Source: DUOH01 sp036562625 (lineage in GTDB: Bacteria > Bacillota > UBA4882 > UBA10575). Taken from it: a DNA stretch of 24,855 bases. Every line of letters starts with the position of its first letter. The first letter of the stretch is position 1. This document shows, piece after piece, positions 6,154-14,391 of the stretch. The notes below the pieces were generated by a model. That model was given only the letters and a program-made list of their open reading frames with translations. It did no database searches and had not been told where the DNA came from. The translations under genes were made by a program, and so were the position numbers. The stretch covers positions 1-24,855 of the forward strand of contig DATCJV010000076.1 of assembly GCA_036562625.1 (NCBI GenBank), in the 5' to 3' direction.

Positions 6154-7665
6154 TTACCCGACCACGCGCAACCTCACCACATTCCAGGACAAGGCGGGCA
6201 ACTCCGCCAGCACCCTCTGGCCTTTGACCGTCGTTCTTCCCTGATTATGGGGTTTTACCTTGTCCGGATCTTCTTCCGTATTGGTGGCTTTGATATCCTC
6301 GTGTTCCAGGACAAGATGTTCGATTAATTCCAAATCACCCAGGTTATTTAGGGTACACTCCAACTCCAGGGCGGCATCCTGACTACGGTTCACGGCAAAG
6401 AGAGTGATTTCTCGCTCATCTTCGGACAAGACTCCGATTGCTTCGATGAAGTTCACCCCTTGATGCTGATCTGTATCATAAACCGGAGAAATGAGCACCG
6501 GCCGCAAGACTGTTCCTCTTCCGTATCTTGAAGCATGATAATACGGGTAATAGATCGTTTGTTTCCAGGCGCCTCCGCCGGGGCTGGTCATAATCGGGGC
6601 AATCACATTTACCAGCTGGGCCAGACAGGCTATGCGGATGCGGTCGGCGTGTTTGAATAAGGTAATCAGGAACAACCCCACTACCAGCGCATCTTCAAAG
6701 GTATAGACATCCTCCAACAATCTGGGGGCTTTACTCCAGGGTTTGACCTTCTGATCCTGCGCATTGGAATGATACCAGACATTCCATTCGTCAAAAGATA
6801 GATAGATCGTCTTTTTGCTCCTTTTTCGGGCTTTGACATAATCGCAGATGGCAATGACGGCTTTGATAAACTCCTCCACCCGGTTTGTTTCCGCCAGATA
6901 ATTGGCGAGGTTATTCTCGCGGTTCCCCAGATATTTATGTAATGAGATGTAATCCACATACTCATAGGTATGGCTGAGGACAGTCGCTTCCCACTCCGCA
7001 AAAGTCGGCATCTGCTCATGGGAACTGCCGCAGACCACCAGTTCAATCCCGGGGTCAACCTGCCGCATGGCCTTGGCGGTTTCCGCAGCCAAGCGTCCGT
7101 ATTCTTCGGCTGTTTTTTGCCCGATCTGCCAAGGGCCGTCCATCTCATTCCCCAGACACCATGTTCTGATCTTATGCGGTTCTGCGTACCCATGTTGCCT
7201 ACGCAAGTCACTCCAGTAGCTGCCGCCGGGATGGTTGGTATACTCAATTAAGTTCCGCGCGGCATCAATCCCCCGGGTGCCCAGGTTAATGGCGAGCATG
7301 GGTTCGGCGCCGACTTGCCGCGTCCAGGTCATAAACTCATTCAACCCAAATTCATTCGTTTCAATACTGCGCCAGGCCAGTTCCAGGCGGGCCGGCCTCT
7401 GCTCAACAGGGCCGATTCCATCTTCCCAGTTATAACCGGAGACAAAATTACCGCCGGGATAGCGAATGATCGGCACAGCCAATTCTTTAATCAGTTCCAT
7501 CACATCCGTGCGGAAGCCATGAGCATCCGCCTGCGGATGACCCGGCTCGTAGATTCCAGAATAGACAGCCCTCCCCAGATGTTCGATGAATGATCCAAAG
7601 AGCCGATGATCCGTTTTGGCAATTTGAAAATATTTATCCAAGTACAACCGGGCTTTATTAGCCAT
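6154..7665 (-). CDS. abfA: GH51 alpha-L-arabinofuranosidase
   Basis: The 503-aa protein is the normal length for intracellular GH51 AbfA enzymes, which remove terminal arabinofuranosyl residues from arabinoxylo- or arabino-oligosaccharides with retention of configuration. It has no signal peptide, so it acts on imported sugars. The (beta/alpha)8 domain shows FGSFIEHLGRAVY (23-35) and RYPGGNFVSGYNW (68-80). The acid/base Glu174 lies in CLGNEMDGPWQIG and the nucleophile Glu293 in LSFDEWNVWYH; these correspond to the known E175/E294 pair of Geobacillus AbfA. The last 130 residues form the usual beta-sandwich. GGAGGTAG precedes the ATG. It is the last gene of the downstream operon, 52 bp after the LacI-family repressor. 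Activity is assigned from family knowledge; the exact natural oligosaccharide is inferred from the neighbouring GH120. Confidence 0.95.
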   Translation of the reverse strand: MANKARLYLDKYFQIAKTDHRLFGSFIEHLGRAVYSGIYEPGHPQADAHGFRTDVMELIKELAVPIIRYPGGNFVSGYNWEDGIGPVEQRPARLELAWRSIETNEFGLNEFMTWTRQVGAEPMLAINLGTRGIDAARNLIEYTNHPGGSYWSDLRRQHGYAEPHKIRTWCLGNEMDGPWQIGQKTAEEYGRLAAETAKAMRQVDPGIELVVCGSSHEQMPTFAEWEATVLSHTYEYVDYISLHKYLGNRENNLANYLAETNRVEEFIKAVIAICDYVKARKRSKKTIYLSFDEWNVWYHSNAQDQKVKPWSKAPRLLEDVYTFEDALVVGLFLITLFKHADRIRIACLAQLVNVIAPIMTSPGGGAWKQTIYYPYYHASRYGRGTVLRPVLISPVYDTDQHQGVNFIEAIGVLSEDEREITLFAVNRSQDAALELECTLNNLGDLELIEHLVLEHEDIKATNTEEDPDKVKPHNQGRTTVKGQRVLAELPALSWNVVRLRVVG

Positions 7666-7717
7666 TCTTCCACTACCTCCAGTTCTCTATAGTCCGGACG
7701 AATGTTGGTTTTTACGC

Positions 7718-8716
7718 TTACGAAGATTCCCCGATTACCAGTTGGGGCAGGATCTGTTCATGTCTGGGCGCAAATTCTTCGCCGGCAATACGCTTGAAGA
7801 GAGTCTCCATGGCCTCTTCAACCATTTTTTCTTTGAAGAGATCCATCGTTGTCAACTTGGGCCGTGTATAGCCGGCCACACTATTATCATATCCGACGAC
7901 CGCCATATCCCCGGGTATCTTTAATCCCAAATCATGCAGGGCGTCCAGCACTCCGGCGGCCATTATATCGTTATAGACAAAGAGCGCGGTCAGATCCGGA
8001 CACTTCCGGTAGAGTTTATGCGCTAAAGCATATCCCTCTTCCCGGTTGAAGCTTCTTCCTCTTTCAATATAGCTCTCTTTTACTTCCAGCCCGGCCCCGG
8101 TCAGGGCTTTTTTATAGCCCTGTAACCGTTTTTCTGTGGTTTTACTCGCCTTGATCCCGATAAATCCGATTTTCTGGTGGCCTTTCTCCAATAGATGCCG
8201 GGTGGCCAATTCCGCTCCGCCGACATCATCAAGGGTAATGGTATCAATACCGGCAACCATCCGAGCGCCCGCCAGTCCGACCAGGGGAATCTTCTCTTCC
8301 CGCAGGGCCTCAATAAACCCGTTTTCAATAATATCCCAGGTGAGGGTGGCGATCACCCCCGCTACCCTGTTTTCAATCAAAATGTCTTTATAGAGTTCTA
8401 CCCGGTCAGCCATGCTGTGGGTATTGCAAAGGTAGACTCCGTACCTTTTGGCAAAGGCTTTATCTTCAATCAGTTGAGCCATTTGCGAGAAGAACGTATT
8501 GCTTACAGTAGGTACAACATAGGCGATGGTCTGGGTCTGTTTTCTGGAAAGCGCACGGGCGATGCGATTTGGCCGGTAATTCATTTCTTTGATCGCCTTT
8601 TCCACCTGTTCCGTCAGTTTCTTGCTGACCTTTACCCCGGAATCCCGGTTAATCACTGCGGAAACAGTTGCTACTGACACGCCGGCCTGTTTAGCTACAT
8701 CTTTTATCGTCGCCAT
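7718..8716 (-). CDS. LacI-family transcriptional repressor, probable regulator of the xylo-oligosaccharide locus
   Basis: The protein has 332 aa. The helix-turn-helix spans residues 3-24 (TIKDVAKQAGVSVATVSAVI), followed by the hinge helix YRPNRIARAL, with Leu56 in place to insert into a central CpG. A periplasmic-binding-protein-like sugar-sensing domain covers about 60-332 (TIAYVVPTVSNTFFSQM, GIDTITLDDVGGAELATRHL, ALFVYNDIMAAGVLDAL, MAVVGYDN). The recognition helix carries V-A before TVS, the PurR/CcpA-like class that favours CG-centred operators. This agrees with the TCTAAACGGTTAGA sites at 12163, 12218, 20396 and 20466. GGAGGACC precedes the ATG. The gene lies inside the operon it would control, giving negative feedback. 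The effector is probably a xylo- or arabino-sugar; this is inferred. Confidence 0.93.
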   Translation of the reverse strand: MATIKDVAKQAGVSVATVSAVINRDSGVKVSKKLTEQVEKAIKEMNYRPNRIARALSRKQTQTIAYVVPTVSNTFFSQMAQLIEDKAFAKRYGVYLCNTHSMADRVELYKDILIENRVAGVIATLTWDIIENGFIEALREEKIPLVGLAGARMVAGIDTITLDDVGGAELATRHLLEKGHQKIGFIGIKASKTTEKRLQGYKKALTGAGLEVKESYIERGRSFNREEGYALAHKLYRKCPDLTALFVYNDIMAAGVLDALHDLGLKIPGDMAVVGYDNSVAGYTRPKLTTMDLFKEKMVEEAMETLFKRIAGEEFAPRHEQILPQLVIGESS

Positions 8717-8805
8717 CTTGGTCCTCCTGCTTCACACTAAATTAAGTTATATATCTATTCTATCATAACAAGACAATCCCCCTTTTTCTGTGGGCTTGTT
8801 CTTCG

Positions 8806-9618
8806 CTACCGTCCGGTATATAGCTGTGGCTTGAAGTGCTTTTGCAATAAAACAAACAGGATCAACAGAGGCAGAATCGTAAAGAAGCTGGACGTCAGCG
8901 TCAGATTGTAAACAGGAAAACCTTGCGGATCGGTGATGGTGGTGATCCCCAGGACCAGCGGCATCCTTGCCCTGCTGTTAATCACCACCAGCGGAAGAAA
9001 GAAGTTGTTCCAGATCCCGACAAAAACGAGTAAAAACAGGGTAATCGAACCGGGGATCAGATTGGGAAGGCCGATTTTAAAAAAGATCAGTAAATCATTG
9101 GCCCCATCGATCTGCGCTGCGTTAAAGATCTCTTCCGGCACCTGATTCCAATAAGCAATCATCAGATATACACTGAAAACATGGACAAAGCTTGGCAATA
9201 ACACCGCCAATCTGGTATTGAGCAATTTCAAGTCCCGAAAGAGCATAAACAGGGGTAAAGTGGTGGCGAATACCGGAACCATGGCAAACCCCAGAATCAA
9301 CAGAAAAAGCAGCTTCTTCCCATAAAAATCATACCGTCGAAAAGCATAACCGGCCATACAGGCAAGGAAGATCGCGATCAAAGCCCCCAGCCCCGCATAT
9401 AAAAATGAATTAGCCAACCACTGAAAGAAGAGGCCGTTTTGATAAGTGAAGATTGCCCTGACGTTTTCCAGAAAATTGTTCGGGACCCCGGGAAGCAAGG
9501 ATTTCTGGAATAACTGACTGACATTCTTGGTTGTGCCAATGGCTAGCCAATAAAAGGGAAAGATGAAATAGACCGCCAATAATAACATAATAAAAGTGGT
9601 CAAGATCGGTTTGCGCAC
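8806..9618 (-). CDS. CUT1-type sugar ABC transporter permease (MalG-like)
   Basis: The 270-aa, six-segment membrane protein begins MRKPILTTFIMLLLAVYFIF. The cytoplasmic EAA loop is EEIFNAAQIDGANDLLIFFKIGLPNL (about 161-186), the site that contacts the ATPase. The C-terminus (KHFKPQLYTGR) resembles the MalG/COG0395 ending, although the usual final GAVKG is replaced. GAGGAGGGG precedes the ATG. It pairs with the permease upstream and the binding protein further upstream. No ATPase gene of the MsmX/MalK type is in this operon, so the energy-coupling subunit must be encoded elsewhere. Confidence 0.93.
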   Translation of the reverse strand: MRKPILTTFIMLLLAVYFIFPFYWLAIGTTKNVSQLFQKSLLPGVPNNFLENVRAIFTYQNGLFFQWLANSFLYAGLGALIAIFLACMAGYAFRRYDFYGKKLLFLLILGFAMVPVFATTLPLFMLFRDLKLLNTRLAVLLPSFVHVFSVYLMIAYWNQVPEEIFNAAQIDGANDLLIFFKIGLPNLIPGSITLFLLVFVGIWNNFFLPLVVINSRARMPLVLGITTITDPQGFPVYNLTLTSSFFTILPLLILFVLLQKHFKPQLYTGR

Positions 9619-9692
9619 ATTTGCCCCTCCTCGCTTAGGGATTAATATAATACCCTGTCATTCCTGCCCGCGTCAGCACTCTGCGCCAAACA

Positions 9693-10628
9693 TCATGGCA
9701 GTAATTGCGATTCTCCGGTCAGCATCTGTTTGGTCGCTCTGTGTAAAATATACAGCGAAAAGCTGAAGGTGAGCAAAGCCAGGATCAGCCCCAGCGCCGC
9801 CGCATAGGTAAACCGTCCTTGCGCGAAAGCTGAATTATAGATATACATTGCCGGGGTGTAGTTTGAGGGCAAAACAATCAGCTTTCCCAGCATCCACGGT
9901 TCATTGAAGACTTGGATGGCGCCGATGGCATTGAAAATAAACAAGGTAAGGCAGACGTCTCTTAAGAACGGCATTTTAATTTTGAAAGCGATCTGCCAAA
10001 AAGTAGCCCCGTCCAACTGGGCTTGCTCGGAGTAAGCTTTGGGAATGGCGATTAAGGAAGAATAGATGACGAACGCGGTATACCCGGTAAAAGCCCATAA
10101 GGTGATTAGCAACAGGATCAACTGCAGGTTTGGTCTGGTCAGGATCTTGGTCCCGGAAAAACCGAGCAGATCAAGGACCGGCCGAAAAGGGGACATGGAA
10201 TCGGAGAAGATATATGACCAGACTATGCCGGTGACGATCCCGGGAATCGTATAGGGAAGGTAGTAAATAAAACGATATATGCCTCCGCCGTGTTTTTCCA
10301 TTTTTTCATATAAGAAGGCAATGAGCAACGCCAAAAAAAGCATCAAAGGAACCTGCACCGTCAAAAGGAAAAGCGGAATCCGGAAAGACTCCCAGAACTT
10401 CGGATCCTGAAAAAGCGTGACGAAGTTCTGCAGACCGATGTACCACATTCTTGCCCCTCTTTGCCCATAGAGAGACAGCTTGGCGCTTAAGGCAATCGGA
10501 TAAATCACCATAGTGGCAAAGAGCAATAAAAAAGGGGCGAGAAAGAGATAGGCCTTAATCGAATCTAACGTCTTTTTACTCATCCTTTTTTTCGTCGGCA
10601 TTTTGTCCATGATCATTTCCTCCGTCAT
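9693..10628 (-). CDS. CUT1-type sugar ABC transporter permease (MalF-like)
   Basis: The 311-aa protein has a basic cytoplasmic N-terminus (MPTKKRMSKK) and six membrane segments, the first being AYLFLAPFLLLFATMVIYP. The EAA-type loop is AIPKAYSEQAQLDGATFWQIAFKIKMPFL (about 193-221). The sequence belongs to the UgpA/COG1175 group that forms a heterodimer with COG0395 permeases. GGAGGTGGGAG lies just before the ATG at 10628; further in-frame ATGs at residues 5, 7 and 10 lack as good a site. It lies 74 bp after the binding-protein gene, the gap being filled by a GC-rich hairpin. Confidence 0.93.
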   Translation of the reverse strand: MTEEMIMDKMPTKKRMSKKTLDSIKAYLFLAPFLLLFATMVIYPIALSAKLSLYGQRGARMWYIGLQNFVTLFQDPKFWESFRIPLFLLTVQVPLMLFLALLIAFLYEKMEKHGGGIYRFIYYLPYTIPGIVTGIVWSYIFSDSMSPFRPVLDLLGFSGTKILTRPNLQLILLLITLWAFTGYTAFVIYSSLIAIPKAYSEQAQLDGATFWQIAFKIKMPFLRDVCLTLFIFNAIGAIQVFNEPWMLGKLIVLPSNYTPAMYIYNSAFAQGRFTYAAALGLILALLTFSFSLYILHRATKQMLTGESQLLP

Positions 10629-10673
10629 CTGCTCCCACCTCCGTCTGTCAGAAGTTGACCGTAAAACAGCATA

Positions 10674-10697
10674 CGGGGGAGGAGACTCCTCCCCCCG
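10674..10697 (-). promoter_or_regulatory. GC-rich intercistronic hairpin after the sugar-binding-protein gene
   Basis: CGGGGGAGGA pairs with TCCTCCCCC(C)G around a three-base loop, with one unpaired C. No T run follows on the minus strand, so it is unlikely to be a full terminator. Its place between binding protein and permease fits a 3'-protecting or partial-attenuation structure that raises binding-protein mRNA over permease mRNA. The role is inferred. Confidence 0.5.
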
Positions 10698-10702
10698 ACC
10701 GC

Positions 10703-12010
10703 TTACGGTAATTTACCGGTAATCACATTGGAGTAGCCGAATTCCTTCATGGTTTTAATCACTTCCCTTTCCCACCTGGGTAGAATATCGGCAAACCGCT
10801 TAATTTTTCCGTCAACGTACTCCTGGATGAGAAGGCTTAGACTCTCGTCCACATTGGACATAATCGGTAAAGCGACAAAAGTGGTATTCACCAGCTGATG
10901 GGCTTCCCATAAAGTCTCGCAGATGTTCTGACCGCCAAAGTACGCATCCGGTCCGGCCACCTCATCAATTACTTCTTCGTATCTGGTGGAAACCATGATC
11001 GGCAAATTACTGTAGTTATGTAAGCACTTGAGGGAAGTGGGATGGGAGTTTAACCAGTTGACAAAGATCGCGGCTGCTTCCGGGTTTTTACAATGGGAGG
11101 TCACATAGAAACCGGAACCGCCGATCATCCCGTTATGGGGTTTCGCCGAATCCCATTGCGGCGGAATCGCTACCCGCCATTTTCCTTCTGCATCAGGAGC
11201 ATTGTATCTGAGCCATTCGGCAAACCAACAACCGATTTCCACAACAGCCGTAGTTCCTTCATTCAAAGAATTATACCAGTCGGCATTCCACCACATTTCC
11301 AGATCGAGGACACCCTCGTCAAACCATTGGCCCCAAGTCTCAAAGACTTCTACGGCAACGGGGTTGGTAAAATGAATATACCAGTTGCCATCGGCGTAAT
11401 CGCAAACCTTTCCTCCGGCCTCCCAAATCTGGCCAATCCACCACATGGCATTACCGATGGGCGCCGCAAAGAACTTCAGATGCGGTGCAGCTTTCTTAAA
11501 TTTTCTGGCCTGTTCGATAAATTCTTTCCTGGTCTTCGGCACAGTCAGTCCATACTGATCAAAGAGATCTTTCCGATAAAACATGGCCATGGCGCCACTA
11601 TCCTGCGGGGTCCCATAGACCTTTCCGTCCATGGCGCACCAGCCCAGGGCCGCCTCGCCATATAATTTCTTGAAGTTCTCCTCGGACAACCAGCGATTAA
11701 TCGGCTGGAAAGCGCCGAGATCCATAAACTGCGGACCGTACGAGTATTCTACCATCAACACATCAGGCAGTCCGCTCCCGGCCGACAGCGCGGTCTGTAC
11801 TTTTTCGTAATGCACGCCGAAGTCTTCCCAGACAACTTTGATATTGGGATAGATCTTCTGAAATTCCTCGATGGAGTAATTCTCGTTACTGGTCCATGCC
11901 CACATGGTGATGGTAGTCGGTTTCCCCTTATATTTGGGGTAGTAGTCAGCAGCCACAGCCGCAGATCCGACCAGCAGTAAAATTAAGGCAATCTGTAAAA
12001 TCCTTCTCAC
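10703..12010 (-). CDS. Family-1 extracellular sugar-binding protein of the CUT1 ABC system
   Basis: The 435-aa protein has an N-terminus MRRILQIALILLLVGSAAVA that forms a signal peptide with a signal-peptidase-I site (AVA before ADYY). There is no cysteine at or near the site, so it is not a typical lipoprotein. The mature part matches SBP_bac_1: TTITMWAWTSNENYSIEEF, then YPNIKVVWEDF, ALSAGSGLPDVLMVEY, and IGGSGFYVTSHCKNPEAA near the C-terminal lobe. Translation starts at a GTG (12010) with GGGAGG 8 nt upstream. It is the first gene of the operon that also encodes two permeases, the LacI-type repressor and the GH51 enzyme, so arabino-/xylo-oligosaccharide is the likely ligand. That is inferred from context, not from binding residues. 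Confidence 0.92.
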   Translation of the reverse strand: MRRILQIALILLLVGSAAVAADYYPKYKGKPTTITMWAWTSNENYSIEEFQKIYPNIKVVWEDFGVHYEKVQTALSAGSGLPDVLMVEYSYGPQFMDLGAFQPINRWLSEENFKKLYGEAALGWCAMDGKVYGTPQDSGAMAMFYRKDLFDQYGLTVPKTRKEFIEQARKFKKAAPHLKFFAAPIGNAMWWIGQIWEAGGKVCDYADGNWYIHFTNPVAVEVFETWGQWFDEGVLDLEMWWNADWYNSLNEGTTAVVEIGCWFAEWLRYNAPDAEGKWRVAIPPQWDSAKPHNGMIGGSGFYVTSHCKNPEAAAIFVNWLNSHPTSLKCLHNYSNLPIMVSTRYEEVIDEVAGPDAYFGGQNICETLWEAHQLVNTTFVALPIMSNVDESLSLLIQEYVDGKIKRFADILPRWEREVIKTMKEFGYSNVITGKLP

Positions 12011-12162
12011 TTCATTTTCCTCCCTATTTTTAATTTACCAACCTGCCGTTTCTCCAACGGCTCTCCTCCCCGGGGAATCTTCCTCTTCCCCCTGTGTCTT
12101 TTTTCGCCGTCTATCACCTCCAAGCTCTGCTCTGTTCTGGACAAGCGCTTCTTGTTACAGAT

Positions 12163-12176
12163 TCTAACCGGTTAGA
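12163..12176. promoter_or_regulatory. LacI-family operator copy 1
   Basis: TCTAACCGGTTAGA is a perfect 7+7 palindrome with a central CpG. It lies in the untranslated leader about 150 bp before the sugar-binding-protein GTG start, 55 bp (centre to centre) downstream of copy 2 in the direction of transcription. It may act as a roadblock or looping partner. Confidence 0.85.
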
Positions 12177-12217
12177 TTTTTATGCAAAATATTAATCACC
12201 GCTTAAGTGAAATAGAT

Positions 12218-12231
12218 TCTAAACGGTTAGA
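12218..12231. promoter_or_regulatory. LacI-family operator copy 2
   Basis: TCTAAACGGTTAGA differs from the perfect palindrome at one base. It lies just downstream of the promoter at 12244-12270, over the expected transcription start, the classical place for repression. Confidence 0.88.
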
Positions 12232-12243
12232 TTATGCTTCAAT

Positions 12244-12270
12244 ATTATAAAATATTCTTTTTTTTGTCAA
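12244..12270 (-). promoter_or_regulatory. Probable promoter of the CUT1-LacI-GH51 operon
   Basis: On the minus strand TTGACA (12265-12270) is followed after 15 bp by TATAAT (12244-12249); a less perfect TAATAT gives a 17-bp spacer. The region 12011-12318 otherwise holds the two operators and an AT-rich leader, and no gene. No strong terminator separates it from the GH120 gene upstream, so read-through from the first operon is possible. Confidence 0.6.
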
Positions 12271-12318
12271 GTTTTCCTTAGATCAGTCTCGTTTCCACTC
12301 GAATTGTAAAAGAAGTTT

Positions 12319-14286
12319 CTAAGGCGTCATGCGCGATCTTGCTTTTGCAGTATCCTTGCTCCATACTTTGATCCTGTTTTCTCCCTGGCGCAGATCAGCG
12401 ATCGGGCCCAGCACACTCTTTTCCGCCTTTTTTTCTCCAAAATAGTCGCGATCAAGTATTACTTCACTTCCATCCGGGTTTTCAAAATCAGCATCAGCCA
12501 TCCTCACCCTCTTTAGGGTGTCAGTAGTTTGGATCTCTCCACGGATAGCCGTAAAATTCTCCGGGAGGCAACAGGCAAGATATACGTCATCTTCTTCCTC
12601 GGTAATACTGATTTCCGGGTCAAAGTCTTCCAGCACAATCTTTGTCTTTTCTTTTGCAAAAGGAACAGCCCCATTCAGATAGAGGTTGTTGTTAATGTAG
12701 ACAGGCTGATTAACATAGTAAAATACCTCTACATCTCCTGGGGTTTGATGCACTTTCGCCAAGTACTCCTCCAGCGAGGTGGTATACCCATTGAACTGGG
12801 CGGTCCCAACCCCTCCCCCCGCCTCTCTCCCCACAAAGAGGTTATTATAAAAGCGGTCATCCCCACCGAAAATAACGGAGAAACCCGCTATTTTTGTGCT
12901 GTGGGGAAGGTGATATGGTGTTGACCGGTCGAAGACTTTCTGCTGAACCATTTTCCCGCAGATCAGATTATTAACATAAGCCCCGCCTTGGGAATAATTG
13001 TCCAAGGTATACTCTGAAGCAAAGATATTGTGGTCCACAAGATAAGGTCCATGACTGACTTCGACAAACAGGTCACGATTATTACGATAAAAGAGGTTCC
13101 GGCTGACTCTGGTCCCCTGGGCCTGCCAATCCAGCCATATTCCCAAGGAACAATCATGAATCCGATTATCATGGATCTGTACATCCAGGGCGGCATGCAG
13201 CTTAATACCGGCAATTTCATGTCCATAGAATTCTCTTTTCAAGGCAATATTGTAGAGGTGATTATTATAGATTTCACTGAAGACACAGCCCAGATGACCG
13301 ACGATCCCGTTTTGCCCGCAATCATAAATGATGTTATTGCGAATAATATGGGAACCAACGGTCTCTTTACTCCAACCGGCATGTGTCGCACTGAATACCG
13401 ATTCTATCTGATAGTTATATCCCGGTTTATCTCTGCGTTTTGTCCGGTAATGATCCCCTATTGAGCTAGGGGCGCCGATACTAATCCCGCTGCACTTCGA
13501 GTCATGGATTATATTTTCTTCAATGATCCAACCTTTACTCCAGTGGCACCCCAATAATCCCGGTTGTTCAGCGGTCGGGGGCGCCCAGGGCGTTGCCGCC
13601 TGCGCCATTTCAAAGCCTCTTACTGTAATATAGTTTATACCTGTTCTGTCCGGGTAAAAGCAGCATCTCCTGACATTAATCTCGACCAGCTCGGTAAGGG
13701 GATTATGGTCATGAAAATTTGCATAGATCGTGGTGTTTTCCGCGTCGACCTCAGCATACCAGAGATACTTCGTCTGTTCCGGGTTATGCACGGGAACTGC
13801 CTTGCCTGTCCAGTGATCGATCACTTCTCTCCTGACGCGGGGATTTCTCAACTCCGCAAAACTGCCGGCCTCATAAAAGGAGAGCCCGTTCAGATATACC
13901 TCACCCAGGTGCTTTCTTCTTCCTGTATCGGTCGTAACGAGCCAGTCACCGAAGATCTCTTCTGTATAGGGGTTGTAGTCCCCGAAGAAATCATTGGGGA
14001 GCACCGTTTTCCAGATGGACCCTTCAACCCGTACCCAGTCTTGGATCCGTTCGGAACCTTTAATGACTACCTTTTCTCCTTCCGCAGCCTGGTAAGTGAT
14101 TCTCCTGCTATTACTTAATCCCGTGTTCCGGGGTTTCACCCATTCCCGGTATTCTCCCGCATGGACAATGATGGTATCCCCGGCCTGCGCCAGAGAAGCC
14201 GCCTTATTAATTGTTAGAAAAGGGTCTTCTCTTGTTCCCCGCCCAAAATCCGAACCGTTCTTCGCCACATGATATTCATTAGCCAT
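12319..14286 (-). CDS. GH120 beta-xylosidase (right-handed parallel beta-helix)
   Basis: The 655-aa protein opens EYHVAKNGSDFGRGTREDPF, then TINKAASLAQAGDTIIVHAG, the DUF1565-type start of a parallel beta-helix. It closely resembles GH120 enzymes such as XylC of Thermoanaerobacterium. In that family the nucleophile is Asp382 and the acid/base Glu405. Here Asp386 (GIWLDWQAQG) and Glu409 (DLFVEVSHGP) have the same 23-residue spacing with a constant offset of four. Residues about 85-210 (VEGSIWKTVLPNDFFGDYNP onward) match the inserted beta-sandwich region. There is no signal peptide, so it acts in the cytoplasm on imported xylo-oligosaccharides, releasing xylose. AAGGAGGAG precedes the ATG. It is the last gene of the Opp-type transporter operon, 105 bp after the ATPase. 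The alternative, a pectate-lyase-like enzyme, is less likely because it lacks lyase motifs and a secretion signal. Confidence 0.88.
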   Translation of the reverse strand: MANEYHVAKNGSDFGRGTREDPFLTINKAASLAQAGDTIIVHAGEYREWVKPRNTGLSNSRRITYQAAEGEKVVIKGSERIQDWVRVEGSIWKTVLPNDFFGDYNPYTEEIFGDWLVTTDTGRRKHLGEVYLNGLSFYEAGSFAELRNPRVRREVIDHWTGKAVPVHNPEQTKYLWYAEVDAENTTIYANFHDHNPLTELVEINVRRCCFYPDRTGINYITVRGFEMAQAATPWAPPTAEQPGLLGCHWSKGWIIEENIIHDSKCSGISIGAPSSIGDHYRTKRRDKPGYNYQIESVFSATHAGWSKETVGSHIIRNNIIYDCGQNGIVGHLGCVFSEIYNNHLYNIALKREFYGHEIAGIKLHAALDVQIHDNRIHDCSLGIWLDWQAQGTRVSRNLFYRNNRDLFVEVSHGPYLVDHNIFASEYTLDNYSQGGAYVNNLICGKMVQQKVFDRSTPYHLPHSTKIAGFSVIFGGDDRFYNNLFVGREAGGGVGTAQFNGYTTSLEEYLAKVHQTPGDVEVFYYVNQPVYINNNLYLNGAVPFAKEKTKIVLEDFDPEISITEEEDDVYLACCLPENFTAIRGEIQTTDTLKRVRMADADFENPDGSEVILDRDYFGEKKAEKSVLGPIADLRQGENRIKVWSKDTAKARSRMTP

Positions 14287-14391
14287 AATTCTCCTCCTTC
14301 AATTTTTTCTCAGATTATGTTATTGACTTCCTCTGACCAGTCCGGAATCTATGTTTTGCGGTATAGAAAAACTATCGGCTTTCAAATCCCC

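Noticed and set aside
6970..7593. Several plus-strand ORFs opposite the GH51 gene, and similar ones opposite the GH120 gene (12529-14118)
   Set aside because: They are shadow frames of strongly supported genes on the other strand.
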